A stretch of DNA of 64,000 nt from Pedococcus cremeus (GCF_900111375.1 NZ_FOHB01000007.1:186001-250000), one strand, 5' to 3'. Counted from the stretch's first letter, positions 15,937 through 25,365 are shown. The notes: generated by a model from the letters alone, not told the origin. Made by a program: numbers and translations.

Positions 15937-16833
15937 TCAGCGCTTGGAGGGGCGCCAACCGGCGGCCTGAGCCTCGGACTCCGTGCAGAACCAGCGCTCG
16001 CCCTTGGACTCGCTGATCTTCGTCACGTCGTAGAAGGCGCCGCCCGGCACGTGGTAGATCTTCTCGCCGTCGCTGGCGATGTTGCCCTTGATGAGGCACG
16101 ACTTGGGCGCGGCGGCCGGTGCCGGCGGTGCAGCAGGCGCCGGCGCCGGCGCAGGCGAGACGGCCGCGAGGCAGCCGCTGCTCCAGATCCCGCGGTGGGC
16201 GGCCTTCGCCGCGGCCTGGGCCCTCAGGTGGGCGGCCTGGCCGTTGTACGCGACGTCGTAGGTGTACTCCCGCCCGAAGCCTCCGGCGATGAGCAGCTCG
16301 GCGACGGACCGGCCGTCGGCCAGGCGCACGTGGCGCAGCAGTCGCCCGTAGCGGTCGCGGTCGTCCTGGGTCGGGTCCGCGAGCAGCTGCACGCTCTTGC
16401 TCTGGACCAGGCTCTGCATCCTGCTGGCTGCCTGCTGCGCGTAGCAGTCGTGCGACCTCAGCTCCGGGGTGTCGATGCCGATGACCCGCACCCGCTCGGT
16501 CTTCCCGGCCAGCCGCACCTTGATCGTGTCGCCGTCGGTGACGCCGACCACCGCAACGAGCCCCGAGGCGACCGGCTTCTTCGAGGGGCTGGGCGCCTTG
16601 GGCGCAGCGGCAGGCGTGGTCTTTGCAGGTGCTGGCTTCTCGGTGGTGGGCCGAGCCGTCGCATGGGCCGCCGCCGTCTTCGTGGCGGCCTGCGCGATCG
16701 GCCGAGCTGCGGCTGTCGCCTGCGTTCCCGGGCCGTCTGCCTCGGGCGTGCACCCGGCTGCCAAGCCCCCCGCGAGGGCAGCCGCCAGCGCGGTGGCTGC
16801 CAGTCGTCGTCGGGCGGACAGCAGGGAAGACAT
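15937..16833 (-). CDS. SNase-like (thermonuclease family) lipoprotein
   Basis: 298 residues from ATG 16833 (AGGAG 8 nt upstream). A signal sequence ends in a lipobox (L-A-A-G-C, Cys28), then an Ala/Pro/Thr-rich linker to about residue 85. The staphylococcal-nuclease domain (PF00565) follows, with V-T-D-G-D-T-I-K-V, R-V-R-V-I-G-I-D-T-P-E and D-R-Y-G-R-L-L-R-H-V: the Ca-binding Asp and catalytic Arg/Glu/Arg are all kept. The C-terminal G-N-I-A-S-D-G-E-K-I-Y-H-V-P-G-G module is common on extracellular SNases. Likely a surface Ca-dependent nuclease. Confidence 0.9.
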   Translation of the reverse strand: MSSLLSARRRLAATALAAALAGGLAAGCTPEADGPGTQATAAARPIAQAATKTAAAHATARPTTEKPAPAKTTPAAAPKAPSPSKKPVASGLVAVVGVTDGDTIKVRLAGKTERVRVIGIDTPELRSHDCYAQQAASRMQSLVQSKSVQLLADPTQDDRDRYGRLLRHVRLADGRSVAELLIAGGFGREYTYDVAYNGQAAHLRAQAAAKAAHRGIWSSGCLAAVSPAPAPAPAAPPAPAAAPKSCLIKGNIASDGEKIYHVPGGAFYDVTKISESKGERWFCTESEAQAAGWRPSKR

Positions 16834-16935
16834 CGGTTGCACTCCTGTGGTGACGGACTTGTCCGCGACGGTAGGTCGGCAGCCGGCAGTGCCGCGGCCG
16901 ATCACCCCAGAACGGGCCGAACGGCCGACCGCCCA

Positions 16936-18015
16936 TCAGGCGTTGCGCTCGCCGAGCCGCAGCACGGCCTCGGGCTCGCCGGGCGGTGACGCCAGCTCCG
17001 CGAGCAGGCCCTCCGCCCAGAGCGCGACCTCGAGCCGTGCGACGGCCCGGCCCAGCTCGAACGGGTCGCCGGAGGTCACCCTCACGTCGCCCGGCCCCAC
17101 GTCGACGCCGACGTCGGGTAGGCCGTGCAGCGCGACGCGCACGGCCCGCCCGACCCGGTCGCCGACCGGTTCCGGGTGCACAGCCGGTATGCCGCACTCC
17201 TCAGCCTCGGGGGAGCCGGGCTCGACGCCCAGGCTGGCCCGGACCGCCTCGACCCAGCCGTACCCGAACCAGTCCTCCCGGCCGGTCCGCACCAGCGACC
17301 CCGCGCCAGCGACAGCGGCCACCCCAGCGCCGTCGCCAAGGCCATCGCCGCCGTCCTCGACCACCCAGCCGTCCAGCCCACGGACCAGCGCCGCCGGCAC
17401 CCCCTCGGCCTTGCCCTTGACGAGGTCTGCCGCGGCGGCGACCTCGTCGGCCAGGGCACGCGCGGTCACCGCGAGCGGACGGCCGTCAGCGTCCACTCCG
17501 CCGCGCAGGTCGTCGAGCACCTGCAGGCCCGCGGTGCCGAGTGCGAAGTCGACCTGCCCTGCGCGCCAGGCTCGCCCGGCGGTGTCGCTCAACACCAGCC
17601 CCAGGCGCCGACGGCCCGAGGCTGCCAAGAGGGCCCTGTGCAGCGACCGCGCCGCGGCATCCGGTTCGGCGGGCAGGAGGAGGAGCCCGTCGCTGCCGCC
17701 GGTGTTCGACGCGTCGACCCCGGCGGCCGCCATGACCGGTCCGGCGACGGAGTGCACGATCCGGGTCAGCCGGTCACCCGAGCGCCGCTCGGCGACCACC
17801 CGCCGGGTCTGCTGCGCGATGACGGCCTCGCGGTCAGCGCCCGCCTCGGCCCACAACCCGAGCGCCTTGGAGACGACTTTGCTCGAGACGACGAGCACGT
17901 CACCGTCGAGCAGGCGCTCTCCGACGCCCTCGACCGCGGCCAGGAGCAGCGCGGCGAGGTCCGCGCCCGCCGGCACCTCCGGCATACCGGTCAGCGCCGT
18001 GACGGTGACGTGCAC
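16936..18015 (-). CDS. fbiB: Coenzyme F420-0:L-glutamate ligase (FbiB N-terminal type) with atypical C-terminus
   Basis: 359 residues from GTG 18015, three bases past the fbiA stop. Residues about 1-245 are the CofE/FbiB ligase domain (PF01996): G-D-V-L-V-V-S-S-K-V-V-S-K-A, the H-S-V-A-G-P-V-M-A-A-A-G-V-D-A-S-N region and V-L-S-D-T-A-G-R-A-W-R. It adds glutamates to F420-0 using GTP. Mycobacterial FbiB (about 448 residues) continues with an FMN-binding nitroreductase domain. Here the C-terminal roughly 115 residues are shorter and lack its R-R-S-x-R-x-F entry motif. Confidence 0.88.
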   Translation of the reverse strand: MHVTVTALTGMPEVPAGADLAALLLAAVEGVGERLLDGDVLVVSSKVVSKALGLWAEAGADREAVIAQQTRRVVAERRSGDRLTRIVHSVAGPVMAAAGVDASNTGGSDGLLLLPAEPDAAARSLHRALLAASGRRRLGLVLSDTAGRAWRAGQVDFALGTAGLQVLDDLRGGVDADGRPLAVTARALADEVAAAADLVKGKAEGVPAALVRGLDGWVVEDGGDGLGDGAGVAAVAGAGSLVRTGREDWFGYGWVEAVRASLGVEPGSPEAEECGIPAVHPEPVGDRVGRAVRVALHGLPDVGVDVGPGDVRVTSGDPFELGRAVARLEVALWAEGLLAELASPPGEPEAVLRLGERNA

Positions 18016-18017
18016 GG

Positions 18018-18995
18018 TCAGCGCTGCTTGAGCTCGAGGGCCAGGTCGAGGGCGGCGCCGGCGATGTCGGCGGTGGCGTCGACGTCGGTCATGAGCAGCG
18101 GCCGGCCGCGCACGGCGAGCCGCGGCAGGCCGGTGACGGTGCCCTCGTCCTCGGGCGCCACGAGCCAGCCGTCGAGGAAGTCGGCGTAGAGCCCTGCCAC
18201 CGCAGCGGTCGTCGACTCCAGCCCGATCGCTTGCAGGCAGGCGTCGGCGTGGCCGCGCACGGGCGCGCCCGAGATCAGCGGCGACACCCCGACCACCGGC
18301 GCGGTCGCGCCGCGAAGCGCGTCGCGGACCCCCGGGACGCCGAGGATGATGCCGATCGAGACGACCGGGTTGCTCGGCGGCAGCAGCACCACGTCGGCCT
18401 GGCGGATCGCATCGAGCACGCCCGGGGCGGCGGTCGCCTGGTCCATGCCGACGGCCACGAACCGGCTCGCCGGCACCTTGGCCTGCATGCGCACCCACCA
18501 CTCCTGGAAGTGCACCGCCCGCGGACCCTCGCCCTCGTCGACGACCACGTGGGTCTCGACGGGGGAGTCCGTCATCGGCAGCAGCGTCACACCCTGCTGC
18601 GGCAGCCCCCACCGCTCGGCCAGCCGTGCCGTCACCTCCGACAGCGACAGGCCCTGGCCGAGCCACTGCGAGCGCACGACGTGCGTGCCGAAGTCCTGGT
18701 CGCCGAGGTGGAACCACTGCGGCACGGCGCCGTATGCCGCGAGCTCACCCTGGACGCGGAACGTCTCGTCCGCGCGGCCCCAGCCCTGTCCCTCGTGGAC
18801 GCCGCCGCCAAGCGTGTAGAGGATCGTGTCGAGGTCCGGGCACACCCGCAGGCCGAAGAGCGTGATGTCGTCGCCGGTGTTGCCGATGACGGTCACGGTG
18901 CTGTCGGCGAGCTCGGGGGTGCGGTCGAGATGGGCGCGCAGGCCACGAAGGAACCGAGCCCCTCCGACGCCGCCTGCCAGTGCCGTGATGCGCAT
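18018..18995 (-). CDS. fbiA: 2-phospho-L-lactate/PEP transferase FbiA (CofD family)
   Basis: 325 residues. Typical CofD features: A-L-A-G-G-V-G-G-A-R-F at the N-terminus (nucleotide-binding loop), V-I-G-N-T-G-D-D, P-D-L-D-T-I-L-Y-T-L, and L-P-P-S-N-P-V-V-S-I-G near residue 210. FbiA moves the phospholactyl (or phosphoenolpyruvyl) group onto the deazaflavin Fo, giving (dehydro-)F420-0, the substrate of the adjacent FbiB. The pair is co-transcribed leftward. It is divergent from whiB, as in Mycobacterium. Confidence 0.95.
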   Translation of the reverse strand: MRITALAGGVGGARFLRGLRAHLDRTPELADSTVTVIGNTGDDITLFGLRVCPDLDTILYTLGGGVHEGQGWGRADETFRVQGELAAYGAVPQWFHLGDQDFGTHVVRSQWLGQGLSLSEVTARLAERWGLPQQGVTLLPMTDSPVETHVVVDEGEGPRAVHFQEWWVRMQAKVPASRFVAVGMDQATAAPGVLDAIRQADVVLLPPSNPVVSIGIILGVPGVRDALRGATAPVVGVSPLISGAPVRGHADACLQAIGLESTTAAVAGLYADFLDGWLVAPEDEGTVTGLPRLAVRGRPLLMTDVDATADIAGAALDLALELKQR

Positions 18996-19122
18996 GGCGG
19001 GCAGTCTCTCAGGGGAGGGTCAGGAGGCCGCACCCGGAGTCCTCGAGGACCCGGCTGACGCCCCCACCGGCAGCCCCTCCAGTAACACCCCTCAGCCGTG
19101 CGGGCAAATATCAGAGTTCCGC

Positions 19123-19152
19123 TTGACGGATCACGTATGACACGCGTGTAAT
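19123..19152 (+). promoter_or_regulatory. Promoter upstream of whiB
   Basis: TTGACG (19123-19128) and TGTAAT (19147-19152) are spaced 18 bp apart and lie about 55 bp before the whiB start, a good match to a housekeeping-sigma promoter. The surrounding 212-bp gap also has to hold the fbiA promoter. Confidence 0.6.
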
Positions 19153-19207
19153 TCCATCATTGTCTCGAGCGGCACACCGAGACAGCCACCGGGTCGAGGA
19201 GGGAACC

Positions 19208-19471
19208 GTGCACGAACTACAACTGGTCTCCGTCAGCACAGCTGACGAGGCGGAGCTGTCCTGGCAGGAGCGCTCACTGTGCGCGCAGACCGACCCGGAG
19301 GCGTTCTTCCCTGAGAAGGGTGGGTCGACCCGCGAGGCGAAGAAGGTCTGCGTCGGCTGCGAGGTCCGGTCCGAGTGCCTCGAGTACGCACTCGCGAACG
19401 ACGAGCGGTTCGGCATCTGGGGCGGCCTGTCCGAGCGCGAGCGCCGCAAGCTGAAGAAGCGCGCGGTCTAG
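19208..19471 (+). CDS. WhiB-family iron-sulfur regulator (WhiB2/WhmD-like)
   Basis: 87 residues from GTG 19208 with GAGGAGG just upstream. The four Fe-S cysteines are C25, C48, C51 and C57 (C-x22-C-x2-C-x5-C), followed by G-I-W-G-G and the basic R-E-R-R-K-L-K-K-R tail used for DNA or sigma contact. Position beside fbiA matches whiB2 of Mycobacterium (WhmD/WhiB), which is needed for septation and cell division. The promoter is strong and separate. Only the paralogue assignment within the Wbl family is uncertain. Confidence 0.93.
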   Translation: MHELQLVSVSTADEAELSWQERSLCAQTDPEAFFPEKGGSTREAKKVCVGCEVRSECLEYALANDERFGIWGGLSERERRKLKKRAV

Positions 19472-19508
19472 TCGCCGCCCCGGCGACACCGCACCTGCTG
19501 TTCAGCGC

Positions 19509-22500
19509 ATGACACTGGCCCCAGCGCACGCCCACGCACGCGACGGAGCACCCACCGCCACCCCCAAGGTGACCGCGGTGCTGGTGCTCCGCAGCGCCGG
19601 CTCCCGGCTCGGCGAGGTCCTCGACTCCCTCGCCCGCCAGACCCGAGCGCCGGAACGCCTCGTGGTCGTCGACCACGGGCAGGACGGCGACTCCGTCGAC
19701 ACCGTCCGCGGCCACGAGTCCCTCGCGAAGGCCGTCCCCGACATCCGTTTCACCACCGTGGCCCCCGGCTCCCCGCTGGGGGCCGCCGTGCGTTCCGCCC
19801 TCGCCGCCATCCCCCCGAGCGCCGATGAGGCCGACGACGCGGTGGAGCACCTGTGGCTGCTGACAGACGGCACCGCACCCGACCCGATGGCACTGGCCCG
19901 CCTCCTCGACGCCCTGCGCCGCTCGCCGTCGGTGGGGGTCGCCGGCCCGAAGCTGGTGCGCTGGGACGACCCGCGCACCCTGGAGTCGGTCGGCATCCAG
20001 CTCACCCGGGCGGGGCGGATCATCCCCTCGCCGTGGCCCGGGGAGCCCGACCAGGGCCAGTACGACCGGCGCACCGACGCCCTCGCGGTGCCGTTCGAGG
20101 GGATGCTCGTCGAGCGCGACCTGCTCGAGCACCTCGGTGGGCACGAGCCCGCCTTCGGCGACTTCGGCGCCGACCTCGACCTCTCCTGGCGCGCCCACCA
20201 GGCGGGCCACCGCGTCGTGGTGGTGCCTCGCGCGACCCTGCGCACCACCCCGCGTGGCGCAGACGGCGTCGCGTCGCGGCGCCGGGCCGCTCGCCGGGTG
20301 GCGCTCACCCGGTGCGCGTGGTGGGCCGTGCCGTTCATGGCCCTCTGGATCGCGGTCAGCAGCCTGTTCGGGGGCCTGGTCCTCCTGGTGGCCAAGCAGC
20401 CGACGGCCGCGTGGCGCGAGCTGTCCGACATCGGCGCCCTGCTCGACCCGTGGCGCAGCCTGGGTGCCCGCTGGCGGTCCCGCGGCACCCGCCGGCTGCG
20501 CCGCCGCGACCTCGCCGGGCTGTTCATCCGCCCGGGCGCGGCCCTGCGCCACACCGCCGACCTCGTGCACGACCAGGTGGTCCACGACCGCGGGCCGTCA
20601 GAGCGCGCTCACACCCCGGTGGAGGCGGTCGAGACCGGCCCGGTCTCCGACGAGGCGATGGACCTGCACGTCCTCTCCGCCTCGTGGGCCTCGCGCGTGG
20701 TCCGCAACCCCGGCGTCCTCGCCGTCACGGTCGCAACCGTCGTGACCCTCTTCGCCGGCCGCCACCTGCCCGGCGGCTTCCTCGGCCGCCTGGACTCCGG
20801 GCTGACCGGCGGCGAGCTGGTCGGCGTCCGCGCCGACTCGGCCACCTTGTGGCACTCCTGGGTCGACGGCTGGCACGGTGCCGCATCGGGCCACGCCGGC
20901 GAGCAGAGCCCCTACCTGGCCGTGCTGGCCGCACTCGCCTGGCTGGGCGAGCACCTGCCGTGGCTGAGCCCGGCGAGCTCGTCGGTGGGCGCGGCCGTGG
21001 CCGCGGTCGTCGGCCTCGCCTTCCCGCTCGCCACGTTCACGGCATACCTGTCGGCGCGCGTGGTGACCCGCTCGCGCTGGCCCCGCGCGCTCGCGGCGCT
21101 CGCCTGGTCGAGCACGGCCGTCGTGGGCACCGCCGTCGGCGCCGGCCGGCTCGGGGGAGTGGTCGCCGCGGTCCTGCTGCCGGCGGTGGCTGCCGGCTTC
21201 GCCATCGCGGCGCGGCGGCACAGCACGGCGTCGGCCACCGCCGCCACCGCCCTCGGCGCAGCGGTGCTGGGTGCGTTCGTCCCTGCCCTGCTGGTCCTGA
21301 CCGCCCTGGCAGCCCTCGTGCTCGTCGTCGTCGGTCGGGGCACCGGCCCGCGGATCCGCGGGCTCGCGCTGCTGCTCGTGCCGCCGGCGCTCATGGGTCC
21401 CTGGCTGCTCGAGCTCGTCGAGGCTCCCTACCGGCTGCTCGCCGGCCCGGGGCTGGCGGTCTGGGGTGGCGCGAGCGCCAAGCCCTGGGAGATCGCCCTG
21501 GCCCACCCGGGCGGCCCCGGCTCGTACCCGGTGCTGTTCACCGCACCCCTCGTGCTGGCCGGCCTGGTCGGGCTGCTGCGCTGCGGCGCGCGGTCCGCTG
21601 CCGCCACCTTCCTGGCCCTGCTCGCCCTGCTCGGCCTCGCCGCCGGGCTGGCCGCGCCGCACCTGCACCTCGGCACGGTGCCCGAGGGCCTGCCCGGAGC
21701 CGGTGACCCGATCACCGCGTGGTCCGGGACCGGCCTGCTCGTCTACGTGCTGGCGCTCCTCGCCGCCGCCCTGCTCGGTGCCGACCGGCTGCCGCTGCGT
21801 CGTGCCGAGGGCGGCTGGCTCGCCGTGGCCCGGTGGCCGGTCGGCGTGGCCGTGGTGCTCGCCGTGCTGGCCAGTGCCGGCTGGACGGCGTGGAAGGCCG
21901 TCGGCACCGAGCTGTCGGCGTGGAACGACCCACGGCCGGCGATCGCCATCGACCAGGCCGAGAGCGAGCTGTCGAACCGGATGCTGCTGCTCGAGCCCCA
22001 CGGCGACCAGGTGCGCTACCAGCTGCTGGGCCGCGAGGTCTCGGGCGTGGCGCGCGACCTGCCGCTGCCGGCCGACCAGCAGCCCGACCGGGCCGCGGTG
22101 GCCGAGGTCGTGGGGCGCCTGTTCGAGCAGGGCGGCTCGCCCGACGCGCAGGAGCCCGCCGCCGCGCTGGCCGACCATGCCGTCGGCTTCGTCGGCCTGC
22201 GCGCCGAGGCCACCGACCCGGCCATCCGCACCCTCGACGCCACCGCGGGGCTCTCGCGGCTCGGCCAGCACGACGGCGTGCTGTTCTGGCGGGTGATGCC
22301 GCACAAGGCGGCCGACGGCACGATCGCGCCCTCGCGGGCCCGACTGGTCGACGCCAAGGGCGTCAGCACCGACGTCCGCGTACTGGGCGACCACGGCCGC
22401 ACCTCCACCCCGCTGTCACCCACTCCCGGGTCGACCCTCGTGGTGGCCGAGCCACCGGAGTGGGCGGCCCACACACGCGTCACCTACGACCGCGTGGTGC

Positions 22501-22679
22501 TGCGTCCGGTCGCTGGCGCCGACCAGCCGACCTACGCCCTGCCCGCCAAGACCGGGAAGCTGGTCGTCGACGTGCTGCCGACGGACGAGCCGTGGCGGTG
22601 GGCCCAGCTGGCCCTGCTGCTCGTCGTCGCGTTCGTGGCGCTGCCCTTCGGCGGCCCGGCCCCGAGGAGCCGTCCGTGA
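19509..22679 (+). CDS. Very large GT2 glycosyltransferase with polytopic membrane domain
   Basis: 1056 residues. A GT-A domain covers about 18-270: V-T-A-V-L-V-L-R-S-A-G near the start, W-L-L-T-D-G-T-A-P-D in the D-x-D position, and a late F-G-D-F-G-A-D-L-D-L-S-W-R-A acceptor-site motif. About 12 membrane spans follow (roughly 275-800), then an extracytoplasmic segment and a final span near 1040. This layout is seen in actinobacterial proteins next to whiB2-type genes; substrates are unknown. It overlaps the DUF5719 gene by four bases (GTGA), so the two products probably work together on the outer face. Confidence 0.85.
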   Translation: MTLAPAHAHARDGAPTATPKVTAVLVLRSAGSRLGEVLDSLARQTRAPERLVVVDHGQDGDSVDTVRGHESLAKAVPDIRFTTVAPGSPLGAAVRSALAAIPPSADEADDAVEHLWLLTDGTAPDPMALARLLDALRRSPSVGVAGPKLVRWDDPRTLESVGIQLTRAGRIIPSPWPGEPDQGQYDRRTDALAVPFEGMLVERDLLEHLGGHEPAFGDFGADLDLSWRAHQAGHRVVVVPRATLRTTPRGADGVASRRRAARRVALTRCAWWAVPFMALWIAVSSLFGGLVLLVAKQPTAAWRELSDIGALLDPWRSLGARWRSRGTRRLRRRDLAGLFIRPGAALRHTADLVHDQVVHDRGPSERAHTPVEAVETGPVSDEAMDLHVLSASWASRVVRNPGVLAVTVATVVTLFAGRHLPGGFLGRLDSGLTGGELVGVRADSATLWHSWVDGWHGAASGHAGEQSPYLAVLAALAWLGEHLPWLSPASSSVGAAVAAVVGLAFPLATFTAYLSARVVTRSRWPRALAALAWSSTAVVGTAVGAGRLGGVVAAVLLPAVAAGFAIAARRHSTASATAATALGAAVLGAFVPALLVLTALAALVLVVVGRGTGPRIRGLALLLVPPALMGPWLLELVEAPYRLLAGPGLAVWGGASAKPWEIALAHPGGPGSYPVLFTAPLVLAGLVGLLRCGARSAAATFLALLALLGLAAGLAAPHLHLGTVPEGLPGAGDPITAWSGTGLLVYVLALLAAALLGADRLPLRRAEGGWLAVARWPVGVAVVLAVLASAGWTAWKAVGTELSAWNDPRPAIAIDQAESELSNRMLLLEPHGDQVRYQLLGREVSGVARDLPLPADQQPDRAAVAEVVGRLFEQGGSPDAQEPAAALADHAVGFVGLRAEATDPAIRTLDATAGLSRLGQHDGVLFWRVMPHKAADGTIAPSRARLVDAKGVSTDVRVLGDHGRTSTPLSPTPGSTLVVAEPPEWAAHTRVTYDRVVLRPVAGADQPTYALPAKTGKLVVDVLPTDEPWRWAQLALLLVVAFVALPFGGPAPRSRP

Positions 22680-24169
22680 TCGTCTCGCCCAAGGGAATCG
22701 TCCGCGCCGTGCTGGCCGCCGGCGGCGGTGCCGCCCTCGTGTATGCCGCGGTGCAGGCACCGGGCGCCGTGGCCCTCGGGCCTTCGTCCAACGCGGACAC
22801 GAGCCGCGATGGCGGCACCCGCACGGTGCGCAGCGCCGCCCTCGTCTGCCCCGGGCCCGAGCTGAAGGGCCTCCCGGGGATCGACGACCTGCCGGTCGAC
22901 GTGACCGTGGCGGCCTCGGCGGCTCCGGTGCGGGCGCTGACCGGCCTGTCGCTGCCGTCGCAGGACGGCACGTTCAGCCTCACCGACCTCGACGGCGGCT
23001 CGGCCCGCGCGAAGACGACGGCGCGCGGACTCGTGGGCCAGGCCCAGCTGACCAAGCCGTCCGCGGTCCTCGTGCGCGGGGAGCAGTCGATGGCCCCCGG
23101 ACTCGCTGCCGCCCAGTCGTGGCTGGTGACCGAGGGCGACCACCGCGGGCTCGGCATGACGTCCTGCGGCTCGCCGAGCGCCGACGCCTGGCTCATCGCC
23201 GGCGCCGGCGCGGCCGGTCGCCAGGAACGCCTCGTGCTGACGAACCCGGGCGAGAACCCGGTGACCGTCGACCTCACGCTGCACGGCGCCAAGGGGATCG
23301 TCGACTCGCCGGTCGGCAAGGGCATCGTCGTGCCGTCGCTCGGCCGCACCGTCGTGCTGCTCGACTCGATCTCCGGCACCGAGGGGTCGCCCGCCGTCCA
23401 CGTCGTGGCGCAGGGCGGCGAGGTGCACGCCGTTCTCAACGACTACTGGCTCGACGGCTCGATCGCTGCCGGCAGCGACGACGCCGTGGCAGCCGCCGCG
23501 CCCTCGCGCGACCAGGTCATCCCCGCGGTGGCGCTGGCCGGCTCGGCCGCGCTGCGCGTCGTGGTGCCGGGTGACGGTGAGGGCGTGGTGCAGGCTCGGG
23601 CGCTGACGCCCTCGGGTCCGCGGGCGCTGCCCAAGGACGGCGTGGTGCGGGTGGCCGGCGGCTCGGTGCGAGACATCAGCCTCAACGGGTTGCCGGCGGG
23701 GACCTACGGCCTCCAGGTCCGGGCCGACGTGCCGGTCGTCGCCGGAGCGGTCGTGCAACGGCGCACCGCGGCGACCGCGGTGGGCGACTTCGCCTGGACC
23801 GCCTCGACGCCTGCCATCCGCGGGGTGGCCGGCACGCCGCTGCCGTCGCAGGCCATCGCCGGCAAGCCGCTCGACCGGTCGCTGGCCCTCACGAGCAGCG
23901 GCGACACCGCCGGCGTCGAGGTCGTCACGACCGACGCGTCGGGCAAGGCGTCGTCGCGACGGCTCACCGTGGGGGCCGACTCCTCCGCCACGGTCGACCT
24001 GACGGGCGCGACCAGCGTGTGGGTGCACCGGCTCTCCGGCAAGGGTCAGGTGCGCGCCGGCGTGGTGGTCGGCGGGTCGGACGCCAAGGGCGCTCTCGTC
24101 ACCGTGCTGCCACTGAAGGACGCGGTGCTGCGCACCACCAACGTTGGCCTCCTCGAGGTCCCGCAGTAG
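22676..24169 (+). CDS. DUF5719 family secreted protein
   Basis: 497 residues from GTG 22676. A signal or anchor segment lies at about 8-32 (I-V-R-A-V-L-A-A-G-G-G-A-A-L-V-Y-A). The remainder is a Gly/Ala/Val/Thr-rich, beta-strand-rich extracellular region with few Lys, fitting DUF5719. Such proteins regularly follow the giant GT2 gene in Actinobacteria, suggesting an accessory role in the same surface-glycan process. This is inference, as no catalytic motif is visible. Confidence 0.82.
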   Translation: MIVSPKGIVRAVLAAGGGAALVYAAVQAPGAVALGPSSNADTSRDGGTRTVRSAALVCPGPELKGLPGIDDLPVDVTVAASAAPVRALTGLSLPSQDGTFSLTDLDGGSARAKTTARGLVGQAQLTKPSAVLVRGEQSMAPGLAAAQSWLVTEGDHRGLGMTSCGSPSADAWLIAGAGAAGRQERLVLTNPGENPVTVDLTLHGAKGIVDSPVGKGIVVPSLGRTVVLLDSISGTEGSPAVHVVAQGGEVHAVLNDYWLDGSIAAGSDDAVAAAAPSRDQVIPAVALAGSAALRVVVPGDGEGVVQARALTPSGPRALPKDGVVRVAGGSVRDISLNGLPAGTYGLQVRADVPVVAGAVVQRRTAATAVGDFAWTASTPAIRGVAGTPLPSQAIAGKPLDRSLALTSSGDTAGVEVVTTDASGKASSRRLTVGADSSATVDLTGATSVWVHRLSGKGQVRAGVVVGGSDAKGALVTVLPLKDAVLRTTNVGLLEVPQ

Positions 24170-24171
24170 CG

Positions 24172-25287
24172 ATGGGCTTTGACGTCGACGCAGCCCGGGT
24201 TCGCTCGCGCACGTCGCAGCTGCGCCGGGCTGGCTCGCCCGTGGTGCCGCTGATCGTCAGCCTCCATGGCGTCGACCGAGAGGCCACCGCACGCGCGGTG
24301 TCCGACGTGCTCTCAACCGTCTCGCTGGTGGAGGGTGTCAGCTGGCAGGTGTACCCCACGGTGGCAGGCGCCTGCGTGTGGTTCGTCAACACCTCCCAGT
24401 GGAAGCTGCTCGTGGAACCTCTGGTCACAGGACTGGAAGTACGTGGTTTCTCCGGTTCGGTGACCTCACCCGACAGGCTTCGACTCGACGACTTCATCAG
24501 GGCCCAACCTCCAAGGCCCACCTTGTTCTCCGGGTTCCGCCTCGAGGTCCCGGTCACCGATCTACCGGTCAACGAGTACGGCGTTGCTGCGTTCAGGTGG
24601 GGCGTGGCGCGTGAGTGGACGGACGAGCTCCTTGCCGCGGCGGCGAGGTGGGTGCCGCTCGACGACGGTGCCACCGAGGTGACGGGCGCTGGTCCCACCC
24701 TGCCGGCCGAGCCCGAGGATGCGGCTGACCTCCTCGGCCTTTGTCTGCCGTACGCGGATCAGACGTTGGTGCTGCACTCGGTGTCACTTGGTTCTGCACG
24801 CTACCGCGCCGTGTGCGTGCAGCACTGGGGTCAAGTTGCCCAGGTGCGGGTGGAGCCCGGGATGAGCGATGTGGAGCTTGCTGCGTCGTTCATCCCCACC
24901 ATCTCTGCCACCGCACCGGGGTTGGAGATCGCGGTCATCGATTTCGCCGGTCCCCTCTTCCCGAGCTGGAACTCGTTGTCGAATGGTGGTCGGTGGGTGT
25001 TGAACCGGCGTCTGTGGGCGAGTCGCGTGGACGACGTCCACGGCATCCAGCTGCTCACGTCGGAGCACCTCGAGCGGGCCACGGACCTGTCCGGCTGGAA
25101 GGTCACCAGGGTGACTGACGACCGGTGGTTGGTCTGCGCCCCGGACCTCAGGGACTGGTACGAGATGCCCGACCAAACTGCGTGGGCGCAAGGGCAGTTC
25201 CCGTCACCGGACTTAGTGGCGCAGGCACGGCGGGACTTCGGCGCCATGATCGCCTCGGAGGAGGAGCTCCAACGGAATGTCCGATGA
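24172..25287 (+). CDS. Hypothetical protein, compositionally different from its neighbours
   Basis: 371 residues from ATG 24172, two bases after the DUF5719 stop. No signal peptide, membrane segment or known motif recognised. The protein is Trp- and acidic-rich in its C-terminal half (W-K-V-T-R-V-T-D-D-R-W-L-V-C-A-P-D). Codon choice (TTG, GTT, ACA, CCA, TCA) is clearly less GC-biased than in the flanking genes. Related actinobacteria usually have no gene at this point, so it may have arrived by transfer. Function unknown. Confidence 0.75.
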   Translation: MGFDVDAARVRSRTSQLRRAGSPVVPLIVSLHGVDREATARAVSDVLSTVSLVEGVSWQVYPTVAGACVWFVNTSQWKLLVEPLVTGLEVRGFSGSVTSPDRLRLDDFIRAQPPRPTLFSGFRLEVPVTDLPVNEYGVAAFRWGVAREWTDELLAAAARWVPLDDGATEVTGAGPTLPAEPEDAADLLGLCLPYADQTLVLHSVSLGSARYRAVCVQHWGQVAQVRVEPGMSDVELAASFIPTISATAPGLEIAVIDFAGPLFPSWNSLSNGGRWVLNRRLWASRVDDVHGIQLLTSEHLERATDLSGWKVTRVTDDRWLVCAPDLRDWYEMPDQTAWAQGQFPSPDLVAQARRDFGAMIASEEELQRNVR

Positions 25288-25328
25288 GCCCTTGGGATGC
25301 CGCGCGGCCAGCCAGCCAGCCGGCATAC

Positions 25329-25344
25329 CTCGCCGTTCGGCGAG
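25329..25344. terminator. Short hairpin between convergent genes
   Basis: A 6-bp stem CTCGCC/GGCGAG with a 4-nt loop sits in the 78-bp gap between the hypothetical gene and the metallopeptidase-family gene. It is weak but the only structure there. Confidence 0.35.
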
Positions 25345-25365
25345 TTGACCTACGCGCTCCGGGGG

